A DNA stretch of 51,446 nucleotides from Bacillota bacterium (GCA_023441625.1 JAEZOA010000028.1:1-51446), one strand, 5' to 3'. Counted from the stretch's first letter, positions 34,892-43,383 are shown. Notes: generated from the letters alone by a model not told the origin. Program-made: numbers and translations.

Positions 34892-35248
34892 CTATTTCTT
34901 TGGCTTTGGCTTTGATATTGCTGCCATAATATATCCAAAAAACACAGCTGCTGCAAGACCTCCAGCTACAGCTTTAAAACCACCAGTAAAAGCTCCAAGC
35001 AGACCTATTTCATCGACCTCTTTAAAAACACCCTTTGCTAAACTATATCCAAAACCAGTAAGTGGAATTGTTGCACCAGCCCCTCCAATGTCGACTATTT
35101 TTTGATATATTCCAAAAGAGGCAAGTACAACCCCAACTACAACAAATAATACCAAGATTTTTGCAGATGTAAGTTTTGTTTTATCAATAAGAACTTGCCC
35201 TATGGCACAAATTATTCCTCCGACTAAAAAAGCACTTAAGTAACTCAT
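34892..35248 (-). CDS. spoVAE: stage V sporulation protein AE
   Basis: Membrane protein of 118 residues with about four hydrophobic helices and the family pieces VGGIICAIGQVLID, IGGAGATIPLTGFG and GLAAAVFFGYIMA. SpoVAE (the AEb type) forms, with SpoVAC and SpoVAD, the channel that carries dipicolinic acid-Ca2+ into the forespore and out during germination. It is the last gene of spoVAC-spoVAD-spoVAE, 28 nt after spoVAD. Internal similarity to SpoVAC is visible (VGGIICxIGQ in both). Confidence 0.95.
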   Translation of the reverse strand: MSYLSAFLVGGIICAIGQVLIDKTKLTSAKILVLFVVVGVVLASFGIYQKIVDIGGAGATIPLTGFGYSLAKGVFKEVDEIGLLGAFTGGFKAVAGGLAAAVFFGYIMAAISKPKPKK

Positions 35249-35276
35249 TCGTTATCTCCTCATTATTGATGTAGTA

Positions 35277-36296
35277 TTAATCCAAGCTTCTGCTAATACT
35301 TAAGGCATGTGCTATTCCAGGAATTGATTCCTTCTGTTGCAAGCTTATAGGGCTCATTAATGCACCGGTTGCAACAAATAACACCCTTTTTAAATTACCC
35401 TTCATTATCTCCTTATATATATGTCCAGCAAATACAGTGGCAGAACAGCCACACCCACTTCCACCCGAATGCATATCCTGCTCATTTAAATTAAAAATCA
35501 TTAAGCCACAGTCATTATATCGCGCCTCTATATCCAGTCCATTCATTTTTAAAATATCAACACATATTGTTTTTCCAACCTTCCCCAAATCACCTGTCAC
35601 AATTAAATCATAGTATTCTGGAACAAGACCTGTATCAGCAAAGTGAGCTAAAATGGTATCAGCCGCTGCAGGTGCCATTGCTGCTCCCATATTGTTTACA
35701 TCAGTAATTCCTAAATCATTTATTTTTCCAATAGTAACATGAGTAATATATGGGCCAGCTCCCTGCGTTGCAATAACAACAGCCCCAGAGCCTGTTACAG
35801 TCCATTGGGCAGTTGGGGTTCTCTGTCCTCCAAGTTCTAATGGGAATCTAAATTGTTTTTCAGCTGAACAGAAATGACTAGAGGTCATACAAACTACATT
35901 CTCCGCAAAACCACCTTCAACCATCATACTTCCAATGCTCATCGATTCTGCCATAGTTGAGCATGCGCCATATAAACCTAAAAATGGTACATTAGTTTCA
36001 CGTAATCCATAGTTTGCAGCAATACATTGATTAAGCAAATCACCTGCTAGTATACAATCAATTTTATCATTACTAAGTGCTGAATTCTGCAAAACCTTTG
36101 CAAATGTTTCCCTTACCAGCTTACTCTCTGCTTTTTCCCAACTATCCTCTCCCCACATCTCATCAGGAATAATATAATCAAAACAGTTTTTCAGGTTACC
36201 CTTACCCTCTTTTGGCCCAACAATTGATGCTGTAGCTTTTATGGAAGGGGGATTCTTTAAAAAAACTGTCTGCTTGCCAATGTGTTTTTCAGCCAT
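35277..36296 (-). CDS. spoVAD: stage V sporulation protein AD
   Basis: Protein of 339 residues with a thiolase-like (ketoacyl synthase III) fold. It is the dipicolinate-binding subunit of the SpoVA channel. Visible are GKQTVFLKNPPSI at the N-terminus, GLYGACSTMAESMS around the former active-site Cys, TGSGAVVIATQG and MHSGGSGCGCSATVFAGH. The start ATG at 36296 follows AAGGAG by 6 nt; the frame upstream is open but without a site. It lies between spoVAC and spoVAE in the usual order and should be expressed under sigmaG in the forespore. Confidence 0.97.
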   Translation of the reverse strand: MAEKHIGKQTVFLKNPPSIKATASIVGPKEGKGNLKNCFDYIIPDEMWGEDSWEKAESKLVRETFAKVLQNSALSNDKIDCILAGDLLNQCIAANYGLRETNVPFLGLYGACSTMAESMSIGSMMVEGGFAENVVCMTSSHFCSAEKQFRFPLELGGQRTPTAQWTVTGSGAVVIATQGAGPYITHVTIGKINDLGITDVNNMGAAMAPAAADTILAHFADTGLVPEYYDLIVTGDLGKVGKTICVDILKMNGLDIEARYNDCGLMIFNLNEQDMHSGGSGCGCSATVFAGHIYKEIMKGNLKRVLFVATGALMSPISLQQKESIPGIAHALSISRSLD

Positions 36297-36328
36297 AGCT
36301 TTCTCCTTTTGCAATGTATATTTGAAAT

Positions 36329-36772
36329 TTACGTAATAAAGTAATGAATTATTCCCGCTATAATAGAAGAACATAATCCGAAAACAATCACAGGTCCAGC
36401 AATTACAAACATTTTTGCCCCCATACCCATAATATATCCCTCTGTCTTAAACTCCATTGCTGGTGACACTACTGAGTTTGCAAAACCTGTAATAGGTACT
36501 ATTGAGCCCGCACCAGCAAATCTGCCTATTTCATCATAAATATTTATAGCTGTTAAAAAAGACCCTAGGAAAATCATTATAATGCTAGTAATTGATGATA
36601 CTGTTTCAGTATCCAATCCACGAGCCTTAAGTAAGTTAATAATTATTTGACCAATAACGCAAATAATGCCACCTACAACAAATGCTTTAATAATATTTGA
36701 AAATAATTTTGAATTTGGTGATACACTCTTTACATACTCTGAATACTCTTCGTTAGTAAAACTCTTTTTCAT
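36329..36772 (-). CDS. spoVAC: stage V sporulation protein AC
   Basis: Membrane protein of 147 residues with about four helices. SVSPNSKLFSNIIKAFVVGGIICVIGQ is recognisable (split here as VSPNSKLFSNI and VVGGIICVIGQ), as are FAGAGSIVPITGFANS and AMEFKTEGYIMGMG. SpoVAC is the mechanosensitive channel subunit of the dipicolinate transporter. ATG at 36772 is chosen because upstream codons belong to the conserved leader element shared with gpmI. There is no free Shine-Dalgarno outside that element's stem. It begins the spoVA operon, downstream of the sigF terminator. Confidence 0.95.
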   Translation of the reverse strand: MKKSFTNEEYSEYVKSVSPNSKLFSNIIKAFVVGGIICVIGQIIINLLKARGLDTETVSSITSIIMIFLGSFLTAINIYDEIGRFAGAGSIVPITGFANSVVSPAMEFKTEGYIMGMGAKMFVIAGPVIVFGLCSSIIAGIIHYFIT

Positions 36773-36860
36773 AATTATGTCCATGCCCCGCATTTGGCAC
36801 AAAAATTCATTAAAGTACTGGCATGGACTCGGTCCCCCTTTTCTAAATTATTGTAGTTCA
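36773..36860 (-). promoter_or_regulatory. conserved structured leader of spoVAC (same element as gpmI leader)
   Basis: Runs from GAAC..AATAAT through GGGGGACCGAG and GCCAAATGCGGGGCA to the spoVAC start codon, nearly matching 10849-10935. Arms GTCCATGCC (about 36828-36820) and GGCATGGAC (about 36787-36779) form a perfect 9-bp stem that buries the weak ribosome binding site. Inside it is an 11-codon frame, MNFCAKCGAWT, whose stop is 4 nt before the spoVAC start. Class and ligand are unknown to me. Confidence 0.6.
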
Positions 36861-36863
36861 CAA

Positions 36864-36896
36864 ACATCGCAAATTGGCAAGCCAACATTGCTTATG
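36864..36896 (+). repeat. 33-bp palindromic intergenic repeat, copy 4
   Basis: Most diverged copy (ACATCGCAAATTGGC at the left) but with the same GCCAACATTGCTTATG right half. It lies immediately upstream of the spoVAC leader element, between it and the sigF-unit terminator. Confidence 0.8.
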
Positions 36897-36898
36897 TT

Positions 36899-36994
36899 AA
36901 AAAAATAAGATATATTTCTATTTCTTAGTTTCTGAAGTAATAGCGTCACTTTCTCAACATACCTTCAGTAACATCGGATAAAAATATATCTTAT
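36899..36994 (-). terminator. large terminator hairpin after the spoIIA operon
   Basis: Perfect 13-bp outer stem ATAAGATATATTT / AAATATATCTTAT (36905-36917, 36982-36994) plus an inner CTGAAG / CTTCAG pairing. On the minus strand it is followed by TTTTTTT. It separates spoIIA from spoVA. Confidence 0.75.
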
Positions 36995-37029
36995 ATTTTT
37001 TACATGTTTATTAAAATTATTATAAAAAT

Positions 37030-37197
37030 TTAAAAATAAAAAACTTTTAATATCTCAAATACGTAAATCGCCTTATTTTGAGTGCTTTCCGAATACATAT
37101 TCATATATATTATAAGAGTAATAATTCCACATAGAACGAGAATTGCTATTATAATAAGTATTACTTTTTTCCTAAGTAAATAAGTAATCTTCTCCAT
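37030..37197 (-). CDS. 55-residue single-helix membrane protein downstream of sigF (candidate)
   Basis: Short frame, beginning MEKITYLLRKK, then a clear transmembrane helix (VILIIIAILVLCGIITLIIY) and a short polar tail. It starts 27 nt after the sigF stop, on the same strand, before the operon terminator. GAGG lies 12 nt before the ATG, which is a weak spacing. The basic N-terminus suggests an inside-out topology. No family is recognised. If real, it would be a forespore or pre-divisional membrane peptide cotranscribed with sigF. Confidence 0.5.
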   Translation of the reverse strand: MEKITYLLRKKVILIIIAILVLCGIITLIIYMNMYSESTQNKAIYVFEILKVFYF

Positions 37198-37224
37198 TTA
37201 AGTATTCATCCTCTATCTCATAAG

Positions 37225-37971
37225 TTAATTATTATTTGCTATCATCTTTATTTTAATATCCTTTAGAATCTTTTTTTCTATACGAGATACCTGTACCTGT
37301 GAAATTCCAAGTAGCTTTGCTATCTGAACCTGAGTTTTTTCATTAAAATATCTTAATATTATGATTTGTCTTTCTCTAGCATCTAATGTATCAAGAATTT
37401 GCCTAATTGCTATCTTATCAATTAAATCCACTTCCCTAGAATTGTTATCAGCATTTATCCTATCAATTAAAAGTATTGGTGAGTTATCACCATCTCCAAT
37501 AGTGCTGTATAAAGACTCGGGAGTACACCCTGCTTCGATAGCCATAACTAAATCTTCTGTTGATACATTCATCGTTGCTGCAATTTCGTTAATTGAGGGT
37601 TCTCTTCCAAGTTCCTTGCACATAATTTCCTTTGTAATACGTGCCCTAGAAGATATTTCTTTAAGAGACCTACTAACCTTAATTATTCCATCATCTCTAA
37701 TAAACCTTTTTATTTCCCCAATTATCATAGGAACAGCATATGTAGAAAACTTAACATTATATGATGAATCAAACTTACTTATCGCTTTAATTAACCCAAT
37801 GCTGCCTATTTGAAACAAATCATCAATTTCATAACCTCTATTCTGAAACCTTTTAACAATGCTCCAAACTAAGCCCACATTCTTTTCAACTAAAATAGTT
37901 TGGGCTTGTTTATCACCTAGCTTAGCATTATTAATAAGTACAAGAACTTCTTCATCAGTTATATCCCTCAT
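37225..37971 (-). CDS. sigF: RNA polymerase sporulation sigma factor SigmaF
   Basis: Sigma-70 family protein of 248 residues. Region 2 reads DLFQIGSIGLIKAISKFD and KFSTYAVPMIIGEIKRFIRDD. Region 3 has SINEIAATMNVS, and region 4 has LDARERQIIILRYF and the HTH TQVQIAKLLGISQVQVSRIE. SigmaF is the first forespore-specific sigma factor and is held inactive by SpoIIAB. The order spoIIAA-spoIIAB-sigF is standard. The ribosome binding site AGGGAG is very close to the ATG (2 nt). An unusual ~203-nt gap separates it from spoIIAB. Confidence 0.97.
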   Translation of the reverse strand: MRDITDEEVLVLINNAKLGDKQAQTILVEKNVGLVWSIVKRFQNRGYEIDDLFQIGSIGLIKAISKFDSSYNVKFSTYAVPMIIGEIKRFIRDDGIIKVSRSLKEISSRARITKEIMCKELGREPSINEIAATMNVSTEDLVMAIEAGCTPESLYSTIGDGDNSPILLIDRINADNNSREVDLIDKIAIRQILDTLDARERQIIILRYFNEKTQVQIAKLLGISQVQVSRIEKKILKDIKIKMIANNN

Positions 37972-38174
37972 AGCTCCCTAAACCTTCCTGTGATATATTC
38001 TGTCTAAATTCACCTTTATGGGCCCACAATTTCACTTAAAACATTTTGAAACATTCCATAATTATTATTAACAGGAATATATATATTTATACATTTGTTA
38101 CAATTATTTACAGTTTTAGTGACAACTATATACAACGATTGTGTTATTTGATAAAGCTTATCACTTTATCTGAG
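37972..38174 (-). other. unusually long spacer between spoIIAB and sigF
   Basis: In most spore formers spoIIAB and sigF are adjacent or overlapping. Here 203 nt of AT-rich DNA intervene. On the minus strand a short frame starting GTG with MNLDRIYHRKV ends just before sigF, and a loose promoter (TTGTAA, 17 nt, ATATTC) can be drawn. Neither is convincing. It may hold a secondary promoter or an RNA element. Confidence 0.4.
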
Positions 38175-38594
38175 CTATATTTTTTTGAACATTGTAACAG
38201 TGGTACCCCTATTGGGTTCAGAGACTATATCAACGCTATCCATAAAGCTTTCCATTACTGTAAAGCCCATTCCAGAGCGTTCCATTTCAGGCTTTGAGGT
38301 ATATAATGGCTGTCTTGCCAGCTCAACATCCTCTATTCCTTTTCCTTGATCAGATATAATAATTTCAATTCCATCCTCAAAAAGCTTACAATGCATCTTT
38401 ACTATTCCAGCATTATTCTCATATCCATGTATAATGGCATTTGTTACAGCCTCAGAAACTGCCGTTTTTATATCAGCTAGTTCTTCAACCGTGGGGTCAA
38501 GTTGTGATGCAAAGGCAGCGGCTACTACCCTCCCAAAGGACTCATTATTTGATTTACTCATAAATTCTAGCTTCATTTCATTAATTAGCTGCAT
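38175..38594 (-). CDS. spoIIAB: anti-sigma F factor and kinase
   Basis: GHKL-type serine kinase of 139 residues. It binds sigmaF and phosphorylates SpoIIAA. Visible are SNNESFGRVVAAAFASQLDP, the N-box IKTAVSEAVTNAIIHGY, the G1 box ISDQGKGIED and G2 SGMGFTVMESFMD. ATG at 38594 is preferred to a GTG five codons earlier because GAGG lies 9 nt before it, giving MQLINEMKLEF. It is the middle gene of spoIIA, 63 nt after spoIIAA. Confidence 0.96.
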   Translation of the reverse strand: MQLINEMKLEFMSKSNNESFGRVVAAAFASQLDPTVEELADIKTAVSEAVTNAIIHGYENNAGIVKMHCKLFEDGIEIIISDQGKGIEDVELARQPLYTSKPEMERSGMGFTVMESFMDSVDIVSEPNRGTTVTMFKKI

Positions 38595-38657
38595 TTTACG
38601 TTTCCTCACTCTCTTTATGGTCTTAAGGACTTATCAAGGCCATTTGAACTATTACTT

Positions 38658-38999
38658 TTAACTACACATGCTTGAGATAGCTTTATCTAAATCACTATAA
38701 GCAGGTATAATTTTTAATACACCTGACATTTCAAATATTTGCATTATCTTTGGATTTGCATTAACGATTGCTGCTTTACCATTTAATTTCTGAATATTCT
38801 TAAATCTTCCGACCACGACGCCAATACCAGAGCTATCCATAAAATTAACATTTGAAAAATCAAAAATTATATTTTTTACAGTAGCCCTTACTATCTCAAA
38901 ATCTATTTTTTGTCTTAAATACTGGGCCGAATGATGATCCATATCTTCCATAATTTTTATAATCAGGGTTGTCCCTTTTCTTAAAAGCTTTACATCCAA
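38658..38999 (-). CDS. spoIIAA: anti-sigma F factor antagonist
   Basis: STAS-domain protein of 113 residues. The phosphorylatable serine lies in NFMDSSGIGVVVGR. In its unphosphorylated form SpoIIAA binds SpoIIAB and frees sigmaF. The start is TTG, with GGAGG 8 nt upstream; the nearby ATG is out of frame. It is the first gene of the spoIIA operon (sigmaH-type promoter expected but not identified). It lies 86 nt beyond whiA in the same direction. Confidence 0.95.
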   Translation of the reverse strand: MDVKLLRKGTTLIIKIMEDMDHHSAQYLRQKIDFEIVRATVKNIIFDFSNVNFMDSSGIGVVVGRFKNIQKLNGKAAIVNANPKIMQIFEMSGVLKIIPAYSDLDKAISSMCS

Positions 39000-39085
39000 A
39001 GCAAATTCCTCCTCTGTATAGTCACGTGGGTTACTAAACTCCCACTCTTAATTCACAAAGTACTAAATTCGCTATTTCCCCATTT

Positions 39086-40021
39086 TTACCTTTTTTCTCT
39101 AATAGCAGTAGCTATTTCGTCTAGTTTTCTCAGACGGTGATTTACCCCTGATTTTCCTAGTCTAGGATTTAGCATATCTCCAAGCTCTTTTAGGCTTAGC
39201 TCTGAATACTCAAGTCTTAGATTTGCAATATCAATAAGATTTTTTGGAAGATTACTAATTCCCATAGTGGATTGAATTAATTTTATATTCTCAACTTGTC
39301 TAACAGATGCATTGACCGTCTTTCCAAGGTTTGCTGTTTCACAATTTACTAATCTGTTAACACCATTTCTCATTTCTTTAAGAATTCTTACATTTTCAAA
39401 TTCCATCAATGCACTATGTGCACCAATGATGTTTAAAAAATCCACTATGTTCTCTCCTTCTTTTATATAAGCAACATAGTTTCCTTTTCTGGTAATAATC
39501 TTTACATTAATCTGATAATCCCTCAATAGATCTTTAATAATCTCAGCACACATTTTATTTCGTGTTGCTATTTCAAGGTGATAGGTTTTTTCAGGGTCAC
39601 TAATTGAACCTCCTGATAAGAATGCAGCTCTAACAAAGCTTTTTTTGCAGCAAAGCTCCTTTAGTGTATTATCTGCTGTTACAGAATCTCCATCACTAAA
39701 TGCATTAATTTCAAAGTTATAAAGTATTTTATTAATAATCTGCATAGACGCAAGGATTATTGAGTATGATATGTTCTTTTTTAGCTTGCTGTTTCGCCTA
39801 ATTGCAACCTCTGGTCCTATACCATATAGTTTCCTAATCACTGAATATACTCGTCTTGCAAAGGCCGCATGCTCAGTTACTATTTTTAAATTTCTCGAGT
39901 TTTTTTCTAGTGAAAAAAGGTTACCTGCTAAAATAACCCCCAACATTTCAGCTCTTATACAGCAATCACCATGTAATTCAATTCTGCATAGCTCATCTTT
40001 AACTAAAGTTGAAAAAGACAC
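39086..40021 (-). CDS. whiA: DNA-binding protein WhiA
   Basis: WhiA of 311 residues. The N-terminal LAGLIDADG-like domain (for example DCCIRAEMLGVILAG and VRAAFLSGGSISDP) is followed by a C-terminal helix-turn-helix (LSLKELGDMLNPRLGKSGVNHRL, shown in part as LGDMLNPRLGKSGVNHRL). In Firmicutes WhiA influences cell division and chromosome segregation, and it lies next to yvcK and rapZ. GTG at 40021 is chosen. It gives the family N-terminus (SFSTLVKDEL), and GGGGAG is 9 nt before it, against 3 nt for a TTG at 40027. The upstream gene ends 2 nt away. Confidence 0.95.
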   Translation of the reverse strand: MSFSTLVKDELCRIELHGDCCIRAEMLGVILAGNLFSLEKNSRNLKIVTEHAAFARRVYSVIRKLYGIGPEVAIRRNSKLKKNISYSIILASMQIINKILYNFEINAFSDGDSVTADNTLKELCCKKSFVRAAFLSGGSISDPEKTYHLEIATRNKMCAEIIKDLLRDYQINVKIITRKGNYVAYIKEGENIVDFLNIIGAHSALMEFENVRILKEMRNGVNRLVNCETANLGKTVNASVRQVENIKLIQSTMGISNLPKNLIDIANLRLEYSELSLKELGDMLNPRLGKSGVNHRLRKLDEIATAIREKR

Positions 40022-40023
40022 CT

Positions 40024-42009
40024 TCAATCACTCCCCAAATAATCTTCAATTCGAACATCCTCAACCGCTGCTCGTAAAATTTCAGATACACTCCAAGCCT
40101 GGGCAAAACACCCCCTTGGATAATAAGGTGCATCCCCATCAAATATTTCAGAAATACTTCCCAAGCCACTATCCTTTATATGGTCAACAAAGGGCATAAT
40201 AAAATCCAAGGCATTTTTTCTTGCTTGCTGCGATGAATCGTTAACTCTGACATATGCTTTTATAAACCTTCCTAAAGGCCATGTCCATACAGTCCCCTGA
40301 TGATAAGCACCATCTCTGCTTAAAACATCTCCAGAATATACCCCTCTATAATTTGAGCTATCCTTAGATAAAGATCTTAATCCATAAGGTGTATATAACT
40401 GCTCCCACACCTTCTCTACTATCTTTTTGGCTTTATCCTCGGTAACAACAGCATAGGTTAGTCCAATAGCAATTATTTGATTCGGCCTTATGCTGGTATC
40501 CTTACCCAATTCATTAACAACATCATACAAACAGCCATCCTTATCATTCCAAAAAACTTTATCGAATGATTCCTTAGCTTTATTTGCTAATTCTAAATAA
40601 ATATCTTTATCTTCAAATTTTTTTGCTAGCTTTGACATAATCATCAGAGCATTATACCATAGAGCATTTATTTCAACAGCCTTCCCATGCCTTGGGGTAA
40701 CCACCCATCCTCCAACTTTTGCATCCATCCAAGTTAACTGGGTATGTTGGTTACCAGCAGTTACAAGCCCATCTTCGGTCATTTTAATATCAAAAATAGT
40801 TCCACCTATAAAACTCGAACATATCTCTTTTAGACAATTATATATTTTATCTTTAATAAAGCTATAATCCTGTGTGTATTCTAAATAACTCATAACCGCT
40901 TCAAAATACCATAGTGCCGCATCAACACTATTATATGCTGGTTGTTCACCATCATCAGGAAACATATTTGGTAGGAGTCCATAATTCACATATTTTGAAA
41001 AAGTGTACAAAATATCCTTTGCATCCTCATATCTACCTGTTGCCAAAGTTAACCCACTAAAAGCAATCATAGTATCTCTGCCCCAATCAGTAAACCATGG
41101 ATACCCTGCAATAACAGTCTTTGATTTAGTGGAATTCCTATATACAATAAAATTATCTGCTGCCAAAACCAACCTTCTACAAAGCTTATTATTATATGCT
41201 TTTTTTTCTAACAACTCTATGAGGCGTCCTTCTTCTTCCTTAATTATCTGCGAGGCTTCTATTTTAAAAACATCATAGCTCTCTGTAGTTGCAATAAAAG
41301 ATATCACTTTAGTTTCTGATGGCTTTAGCGAGATATTAAAATATCCTGGTATAAAGTGGTCCTCGCAGTTATCTAGTCCTCTCTCTTGCTCAATAGTATA
41401 AAGCATATTGTAAAAATAACAATCCTCAAGCTTTTGATATTCCCCTATATTCACACCAATACGGAGTTTAATGTGAGAATCTTCAGGATAAATTGTTACC
41501 TCACCCTGCTTCTCTTGTGTGCTAAATTTCAAATATTCTCTATGATTCTTATGATGGTGGTCCCGAGAATTAACTAGAGGAGTTAGTTTTAATGTGGCTG
41601 CTTTTGAACCATTTCTAATCTCATATTGAACTACAGTAGTATTTTCTCCATACTTCATAGCAATCTTTTTCTTAATAATAATGTCCTTATAGCTATAAAC
41701 AAACTCAGGTAAGAAATTATATTGTACCCTCTGTAAATACGCATACCCTTCGTTCACATAACCGTCTAACGTTTTAAATGAACTGAGTGATACAGAAGTA
41801 TCATCGATAATTATATCCTCTAACAGATTTGACAAAAGTAAATATCTACTTGTAGGTGGCTTAAGTGCTGCTATTAGCAAGCCATGATACCTCCTACTAT
41901 TTGAACAAATCAATGACCCAGAAGCATATCCTCCAATTCCATTTGTGATAAGCCATTCTCGTTCACTCCCCTGTTCGTAGCTGTACCAATAGCTCTTACC
42001 AAACTCCAT
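40024..42009 (-). CDS. glycogen debranching enzyme (amylo-alpha-1,6-glucosidase)
   Basis: Protein of 661 residues with the bacterial GDE N-terminal domain (about 15-230: WLITNGIGGYASGSL, RRYHGLLIAAL) and the catalytic (alpha/alpha)6 barrel (from about 280). The barrel contains IAGYPWFTDWGRDTMIAFSG, LPNMFPDDGEQPAYNSVDAALW, QLTWMDAKVGGWVVTPRHGK and DGAYHQGTVWTWPLGRFI. It removes alpha-1,6 branches during glycogen breakdown. AGGAG lies 9 nt before the ATG. It is inserted between yvcK (48 nt upstream) and whiA (2 nt downstream), an uncommon place, and no other glycogen genes are in the window. Confidence 0.93.
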   Translation of the reverse strand: MEFGKSYWYSYEQGSEREWLITNGIGGYASGSLICSNSRRYHGLLIAALKPPTSRYLLLSNLLEDIIIDDTSVSLSSFKTLDGYVNEGYAYLQRVQYNFLPEFVYSYKDIIIKKKIAMKYGENTTVVQYEIRNGSKAATLKLTPLVNSRDHHHKNHREYLKFSTQEKQGEVTIYPEDSHIKLRIGVNIGEYQKLEDCYFYNMLYTIEQERGLDNCEDHFIPGYFNISLKPSETKVISFIATTESYDVFKIEASQIIKEEEGRLIELLEKKAYNNKLCRRLVLAADNFIVYRNSTKSKTVIAGYPWFTDWGRDTMIAFSGLTLATGRYEDAKDILYTFSKYVNYGLLPNMFPDDGEQPAYNSVDAALWYFEAVMSYLEYTQDYSFIKDKIYNCLKEICSSFIGGTIFDIKMTEDGLVTAGNQHTQLTWMDAKVGGWVVTPRHGKAVEINALWYNALMIMSKLAKKFEDKDIYLELANKAKESFDKVFWNDKDGCLYDVVNELGKDTSIRPNQIIAIGLTYAVVTEDKAKKIVEKVWEQLYTPYGLRSLSKDSSNYRGVYSGDVLSRDGAYHQGTVWTWPLGRFIKAYVRVNDSSQQARKNALDFIMPFVDHIKDSGLGSISEIFDGDAPYYPRGCFAQAWSVSEILRAAVEDVRIEDYLGSD

Positions 42010-42057
42010 CTATTTATACTCCTATCATTATTATTTGTAAAATCTGTTTTGAAGCGC

Positions 42058-43383
42058 CTAACTAATTTTATTATTTAATCGTTCCTTCGAATAGTAATAA
42101 TCAAGAATCCTATTTTTATCCTGTGCCAAAACAAGTTCAGAAACCAACTCTATTATTTTCCTTGCCAATTTACTAGAATCATGTCTTACCAGATTGTTAT
42201 TTACTGCCATAAAATCCCCAGAAATAATTTTAATTCCCATCTTCTCAACTATCTCTGTATCAACCTTTACCATCTCAGCTCCATCGTTTAAATATTTTTT
42301 CTCTAACTCCTCTGGGATAGACGCTGTATTAACAACACAATAATCAATAATCCCCTTTTTTGAATGCTTTTCAATAGCTTTTATATGGTCGCTAAGAGTA
42401 TATCCCTCTGTTTCGCAGGGTTGTGTCATAACATTACAAACATAAACAATAATGGCCCTTGTTTTTCTTAGTGCATCACAAAAGCCATCTACTAAAAGGT
42501 TTGGTATAATACTGGTATAAAGGCTTCCTGGCCCTAAAACAACAATATCAGCATCTATTACTGCTTCAATAGCTTCGCCTAAAGGCTTTACATTTTGCTG
42601 ATTAAAAAAGACTTTATTAATCCTTGACTTTTTACCTATGTTCCTGTGTCCAATATTAGATTCACCTAAAATAGTATCTCCATCATCTGTTTCAGCGCAT
42701 AATCTAACATCCTCTAGGGTAATAGGTAAAACTTTGCCTGTCACTGCTAAAACATCACTCATTTTCTTTACAGCCTCTTCAAAGCTGTCTGATATACCAT
42801 CCATTGCAGCTAAAAATAAATTCCCAAAGCTCTGTCCCTTAAGCATTCCATCCTGGAACCTATACTGCAATAGCTTCTGCATAATAGGCTCAGTATCAGC
42901 TAAAGCAAGGATACAGTTACGAATATCCCCCGGTGGAAGCATTCCCAGATCCTCTCTTAAAACACCAGACCCACCACCATCATCAGCTACTGTAACAAGA
43001 GCAGTTAGATTAGAAGAATATTGTTTAAGTCCTCTAAGCATAGTAGAAAGTCCAGTACCTCCTCCTACAACTACTATTTTGGGCCCCTTTACCAATATAC
43101 GTTTTTCATAAAGGAGGCTACTTAAACCTTCAGAATTGAAGGAGGCATTTATATTAGGGCTTAGTGCTGCTAGCAAAGAGTTAATTATTGCTTTTATTGC
43201 AAATAATACAGTAGCAACTCCCAATAATGTTAAAATTATAAATAGTATAATAAATATTGCACCTTTTTTGTAATTATTTATTGAGAAAGCAATACTAAAG
43301 CTAATTAGTAAAAATCCTGCAACAAGCAGTAAAATCCACCTCTTGATTTTAGTGCCAGGCATCATTAAATCTATGGCTCTCAT
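42058..43383 (-). CDS. yvcK: gluconeogenesis factor YvcK (CofD-like)
   Basis: Protein of 441 residues. Two transmembrane helices near the N-terminus (about 17-35 and 40-67) precede the CofD-like Rossmann domain. There, VVVGGGTGLSTMLRGLKQYS and VTVADDGGGSGVLREDLGMLPPGDIRN are diagnostic, and LGPGSLYTSIIPNLLV follows. YvcK binds UDP-sugars and links central carbon flow to cell-wall synthesis. B. subtilis YvcK lacks the membrane helices; many clostridial ones have them. It overlaps rapZ by 4 nt (ATGA). AGGAG lies 7 nt before the ATG. Confidence 0.95.
   Translation of the reverse strand: MRAIDLMMPGTKIKRWILLLVAGFLLISFSIAFSINNYKKGAIFIILFIILTLLGVATVLFAIKAIINSLLAALSPNINASFNSEGLSSLLYEKRILVKGPKIVVVGGGTGLSTMLRGLKQYSSNLTALVTVADDGGGSGVLREDLGMLPPGDIRNCILALADTEPIMQKLLQYRFQDGMLKGQSFGNLFLAAMDGISDSFEEAVKKMSDVLAVTGKVLPITLEDVRLCAETDDGDTILGESNIGHRNIGKKSRINKVFFNQQNVKPLGEAIEAVIDADIVVLGPGSLYTSIIPNLLVDGFCDALRKTRAIIVYVCNVMTQPCETEGYTLSDHIKAIEKHSKKGIIDYCVVNTASIPEELEKKYLNDGAEMVKVDTEIVEKMGIKIISGDFMAVNNNLVRHDSSKLARKIIELVSELVLAQDKNRILDYYYSKERLNNKIS

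Noticed and set aside
34747..34956. 69-codon minus-strand frame overlapping the 3' end of spoVAE
   Set aside because: Its start lies inside spoVAE without a usable ribosome binding site (GGAGGT is only 1 nt from the TTG), and no family is recognised.
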